In this document: positions 62,798-64,000 of the stretch, one piece after another
Position numbering within the stretch: position 1 is the stretch's first letter
Layout: each line of letters opens with the position of its first letter
NCBI GenBank assembly: GCA_033964015.1
Contig: JAWWUD010000222.1
Coordinates: 1-64,000, forward strand
Length of the DNA: 64,000 bases
Direction: 5' to 3'
Source: Scolanthus callimorphus
Lineage: Eukaryota > Cnidaria > Anthozoa > Actiniaria > Edwardsiidae
Notes under the pieces: generated by a model
Database searches by the model: none
Told to the model about the DNA's origin: nothing
The model's input: the letters and a program-made list of their open reading frames with translations, nothing else
Translations under genes and position numbers: made by a program

Positions 62798-63168
62798 ATG
62801 GACGACGGCAGTCGATCGGATGATGTGTTTTTTGATCGGCTTTATGAGGTGGCGACCAAAAGGCTCAGACCCTAATCTCCACCTTTGTTTTTGATGCGGG
62901 TCCAAAGCTGTGTTCGCGTGGGTTTTTGGAGCACGTGCACTGGCACCTGATGGGTAAGATGATGCAACCGGTTGCTCCCCTGATGTTTGTCGATCAGCGG
63001 TTAAGCGTCGTCGACGCGTTACTTGCTGTGAGGGAGCATTACACAAGTTTTGTGCCGCTGTCCGAATTGACTCTTCATCGCCTCTTCGAATGTTATATGA
63101 GGTTTGTCGATTGCCCCTTCACTCCATTTAGTTTTCGTCTCTTCGACACCACGGATTACGACGTGTAA
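62798..63168 (+). pseudogene. Virus-like block gene of about 123 codons with one frame change
   Basis: ATG 62798 gives MDDGSRSDDVFFDRLYEVATK and would stop at 62874. The neighbouring frame carries on from about 62857 as TLISTFVFDAGPKLC ... LTLHRLFECYMRFVDC to TAA 63166-63168. The switch lies at an AAAA in ACCAAAAGG. It ends three bases before the next ATG. No family recognised. Confidence 0.5.
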
Positions 63169-63171
63169 CTC

Positions 63172-63630
63172 ATGGAACCGTGTGGATGCCTGTCGAGTCA
63201 TTCGACGTCTCTCGTCAACCGCGTGGGAGAGGTGTTGCGGCAAACCCCGGAACTTGATTTTCCCACGTTGATGGATGGGTTTTGGCAAGAGCTCGTGAAA
63301 CGTCCGGATCGGCTAAAGGAGATTCATTCCGTTATTTGCAATTGGCATCACGTGGGGTACGACGAGCGACTGTTTGAACTGCATGGATGTTATGATCCCG
63401 AGTGTGATTCGTTTACAGCGTATTTGGCCCGTTGTTTAATGGCCATGCACGCAGCGCATGTGTCGACTCAACTGTTTGTCGAGTTGGAGGATATTCATCA
63501 CAACCCCATTCCTCCTACGGTGTGGACCTTGTTTGACAGTATTTATTGTGCGTATTGTCGATTTGGAACCATTAATCAGTTAGAGGTCGTGGCATTGAGG
63601 TTGGTTTGTCAAAAAAGGGTGACATGCTGA
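63172..63630 (+). CDS. Virus-like block ORF, 152 residues, unknown
   Basis: Intact frame from MEPCGCLSSHSTSLVNRVGE. Cysteines and histidines recur in the middle (ICNWHHVGYDERLFELHGC, then DPEC) and could hold a metal. The last third is helical and aromatic (VWTLFDSIYCAYCRFG). It overlaps the next gene by seven bases (ATGCTGA: start and stop share bases). No family recognised. Confidence 0.6.
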   Translation: MEPCGCLSSHSTSLVNRVGEVLRQTPELDFPTLMDGFWQELVKRPDRLKEIHSVICNWHHVGYDERLFELHGCYDPECDSFTAYLARCLMAMHAAHVSTQLFVELEDIHHNPIPPTVWTLFDSIYCAYCRFGTINQLEVVALRLVCQKRVTC

Positions 63631-63947
63631 GTCTGGGAAAAACCGAGGAGCAATGGCGTCAGCATGCGCAATTGACGAACACGTTTCCACCCCAAGACGA
63701 TGCCAAAGAGACGTTTTTGAAAACGATGAAAGAATCGATCGAGTCCATTAATGAAATGATCGAGTACGTGCCCGATTCCAGGGACCGGGTGTCCCAATAC
63801 GATATCGCCAAAAGTGTGGTGTACGATTGGCTGACGCATGAATTGAAATCACGCCCCAAGGACGTGTTGCGTCATGCGATTCATGCTTATATAAAGCATC
63901 GATTTACGCTTTTAATGCGACAATCCCAACATGGGCTGGGTGTATAA
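63624..63947 (+). CDS. Virus-like block ORF, 107 residues, unknown
   Basis: ATG 63624 lies in the end of the previous gene; the frame is open to 63606, but no earlier ATG exists. Helical throughout (ETFLKTMKESIESINEMIEY, DVLRHAIHAYIKHRFTLLM). It overlaps the next start by 17 bases. Start/stop overlaps in a row imply one polycistronic or leaky-scanned transcript. Confidence 0.6.
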   Translation: MLSLGKTEEQWRQHAQLTNTFPPQDDAKETFLKTMKESIESINEMIEYVPDSRDRVSQYDIAKSVVYDWLTHELKSRPKDVLRHAIHAYIKHRFTLLMRQSQHGLGV

Positions 63948-64000
63948 TCCGCGACGTCAAGTGGGGCGAGGGAGACGACGACGACGACGACGGCGACTCA
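63931..64000 (+). CDS. Arginine-rich basic protein, N-terminus only (runs off the window)
   Basis: ATG 63931 gives MGWVYNPRRQVGRG and then eight arginines, mostly CGA codons. Short proteins of this kind package DNA: protamines and the core proteins of adenoviruses and other nuclear DNA viruses. Only 23 residues are visible, so this is a suggestion. The CGA repetition could also mark a local trinucleotide expansion. Confidence 0.5.
   Translation, partial: MGWVYNPRRQVGRGRRRRRRRRL

Overview
The window is animal nuclear DNA. It has spliced coding exons, GT-AG introns, AATAAA signals, several non-LTR retrotransposon remnants and very many short palindromic (MITE-like) elements. A Shaker-type potassium channel exon, a degraded rhodopsin-type GPCR, an RLE-type LINE inserted in TAA microsatellite and the low overall GC all fit a cnidarian, probably an anthozoan (coral or sea anemone). 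That assignment is inference; no single marker gene fixes it.

Layout. 1-5.7 kb holds the last two exons of a Kv1 (Shaker) channel gene, split by a 4.87 kb intron filled with repeats. 5.7-39 kb is gene-poor and repeat-rich. It contains foldback elements, a CCCGG-ended family with 8-bp target duplications, a full-length R4/Dong/R2-like retrotransposon behind a truncated sister copy (12.6-17.4 kb), LINE scraps, a 1.1 kb repeat present twice (19.7 and 27.9 kb) whose second copy carries a 633-bp insertion, and two roughly 1 kb foldback elements. 39.0-44.5 kb is the main host gene: a long intronless reading region coding for 24-residue tandem repeats, at least 17 nearly identical ankyrin repeats, more divergent ankyrins, an IRE1/RNase L-type kinase and a C-terminal KEN ribonuclease domain. 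This is the RNase L domain order in what looks like an invertebrate. Three single-base frame changes interrupt it. 44.6-56.6 kb is again mostly repeats, with a GPCR pseudogene on the minus strand at 55-55.8 kb.

56.66-64.0 kb is different in kind: fourteen small intronless ORFs, all on the plus strand, abutting or overlapping by a few bases, with TATA boxes 30-47 bases before several starts and AATAAA signals close after stops. A GCCGCTG motif recurs at gene boundaries. The block begins with C2H2 finger remnants, includes a protein with CCHC-like modules and an FG/GGGFG tail, and runs off the window in an arginine-rich protein. It reads as an integrated large DNA virus or polinton-like element of a kind I do not recognise. 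No polymerase, capsid, ATPase or integrase gene lies in the part visible here. At least four of its genes carry frame changes, mostly next to short homopolymers, so either it is decaying or the assembly keeps long-read indels.

The two observations most worth following are the ankyrin-kinase-KEN gene and the compact virus-like block.
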